Under the pieces are notes generated by a model. The model made no database searches, was not told the origin of the DNA, and saw only the letters and a program-made list of their open reading frames with translations. A stretch of DNA of 64,000 nt from Flavobacteriales bacterium (GTDB lineage: Bacteria; Bacteroidota; Bacteroidia; Flavobacteriales_F; PHOS-HE28): assembly GCA_030584065.1 (NCBI GenBank), contig CP129489.1:3636235-3700234 (forward strand), in the 5' to 3' direction. Positions within the stretch are counted from its first letter, which is position 1; each line of letters opens with the position of its first letter. The translations under genes were made by a program, and so were the position numbers. Below are positions 63,361 to 64,000 of this stretch, one piece after another.

Positions 63361-64000
63361 CTAGCGCTCGCTCACGCGAAGGGCAGGGCCCTGGGTGGAG
63401 GGCTTGTCGAGGTAGAGCGGCTTGCTGGCGAATGGAGCATCGGCTCCATAGCCATTGGCCACCAGGCGATCCGATGCGATGCCTTTGGCGATGATGGCAT
63501 TACGGAGCGCTTCGGCCTTGGTTTGCGCATCGGCGCCACCGGCTCCCAACTCGAGCTTCAGGGTGGGGTAGGCCTTGAGGATCTCGGCCGTATTGGTCAC
63601 CTGGGCATCGGAAGCGGGGGTGAGCGCGGTGCCGGCATAACCCACCTCGTTGAAGGCGATCCAGGTGGTCTTGTCGGCGGGGATGGCGCGCATGATGAAG
63701 GTCATCAGGTCGTTCTCCATTCCGCCACTGGCGCCCTTCACCTCGAAGCCGGTGATCAGCTTGGTGCTGTAATCGGTGGCCCGGGCCTCCATGTGCCCGA
63801 GGGCCTCCCGGTCGGCGTCGGCGGCCTCCTGGGTCGCGCCCTCGGCATGGGCTGCAGCATGGCCGGCGGCAGGCGCGGCCTCCATCGCGGGCACCGCAGC
63901 GCCAGCCGCGTGATGGCCGGCCTCATTGATGTGCGGGGCGATGATAAGCGCTACGATCGAGGTGAGCTTGATGAGGATGTTCATCGAAGGACCGCTGGTG
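63361..64000 (-). CDS. hppA: membrane-bound pyrophosphatase (HppA), C-terminal end fused to an OmpA-like tail
   Basis: Only the 3' end is in the window; the frame enters from the right edge. The first visible residues, TSGPSMNILIKLTSIVALII, are the last helix of H+/Na+-translocating membrane pyrophosphatases, normally the end of the protein. Here the chain goes on for about 190 residues: a His/Ala-rich linker (GHHAAGAAVPAMEAAPAAGH) and then an OmpA-like fold (NEVGYAGTALTPASDAQVTN, AEILKAYPTLKLELGAGGAD, GIASDRLVANGYGADAPFA). The Asp/Arg residues that bind peptidoglycan in OmpA are not conserved. An internal ATG at 63984 is not the real start. Confidence 0.82.
   Translation of the reverse strand, partial: TSGPSMNILIKLTSIVALIIAPHINEAGHHAAGAAVPAMEAAPAAGHAAAHAEGATQEAADADREALGHMEARATDYSTKLITGFEVKGASGGMENDLMTFIMRAIPADKTTWIAFNEVGYAGTALTPASDAQVTNTAEILKAYPTLKLELGAGGADAQTKAEALRNAIIAKGIASDRLVANGYGADAPFASKPLYLDKPSTQGPALRVSER

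Noticed and set aside
63361-63984. A stand-alone 207-residue secreted protein starting at ATG 63984
   Set aside because: The codons before this ATG read TSGPS in frame, completing the pyrophosphatase signature, so the ATG is internal to a longer gene.

Overview
The window is a chromosomal stretch of a high-GC (roughly two thirds G+C by eye) member of the Bacteroidota, most like the Flavobacteriales/Chitinophagales side of the phylum. The evidence is a TonB-dependent receptor with a carboxypeptidase-type N-terminal domain, secreted proteins with type IX secretion (T9SS) C-terminal domains, PorV-like and DUF6089/PorG-like outer-membrane proteins, families largely confined to the phylum (DUF2911, DUF3127, bacterial PcrB, bifunctional nuclease fused to a UVR motif), no visible Shine-Dalgarno sequences, and promoter boxes of the Bacteroidota -7 type (TAnnTTTG, here usually TAnCTTCG) close upstream of many start codons. 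No prophage, insertion sequence, CRISPR array or rRNA operon was seen.

Layout. 0-4.3 kb: an exported TPR protein cut by the left edge, pcrB, ahcY, a Rieske-like lipoprotein and a tiny basic secreted protein. 4.4-13.4 kb: an operon-like triad of TonB-dependent receptor, 1363-residue secreted protein and PorV-like outer-membrane protein. 13.4-18.4 kb: greA, HIT protein, ruvC, a flippase-like membrane protein with a family 2 glycosyltransferase, a DUF3127 SSB-like protein and a flavin reductase. 18.4-23 kb: tRNA-Leu(UAG), tig, clpP, clpX and a DUF2911 protein. 23-31.8 kb, all on the minus strand: LytS/LytTR-type two-component pair, GT-C glycosyltransferase, PIG-L deacetylase, sodium:solute symporter and SDR dehydrogenase. 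31.9-38.5 kb: lipoprotein, folA-thyA, a low-GC patch with a T9SS-domain remnant, a ClC channel/antiporter and a secreted protein. 38.6-47.2 kb: MBOAT acyltransferase with SGNH-like partner, nucleoside transporter, bifunctional nuclease, etfB-etfA, YihY and pdhB. 47.2-54 kb: a T9SS-exported repeat protein, two tRNAs, mutS, an SpoU-type RNA methyltransferase, PorG-like protein and PspC. 54-64 kb: TPR/OmpA-like lipoprotein, deoxynucleoside kinase with folK, sppA, DUF2797, GH3 family enzyme with a secreted partner, a second deoxynucleoside kinase, and the 3' end of a membrane pyrophosphatase gene fused to an OmpA-like tail, cut by the right edge.

Functional themes. Much of the window is housekeeping: proteostasis (tig, clpP, clpX, sppA), thymidylate and folate synthesis with nucleoside salvage (thyA, folA, folK, two kinases, NupC), DNA repair (ruvC, mutS), and energy metabolism (etfAB, pdhB, hppA). 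The accessory content is surface biology: T9SS cargo and its outer-membrane partners, exported TPR proteins and cell-surface acyl or glycosyl transferases.

The most unusual signals are three short-repeat families that have entered coding sequence in the 24.4-28.2 kb operon, including one that encodes the end of a signal peptide and one that supplies a stop codon; the pyrophosphatase-OmpA fusion at the right edge; a frameshifted T9SS domain remnant in a low-GC patch at 34.2-35.2 kb; and the recurring promoter and terminator signatures.
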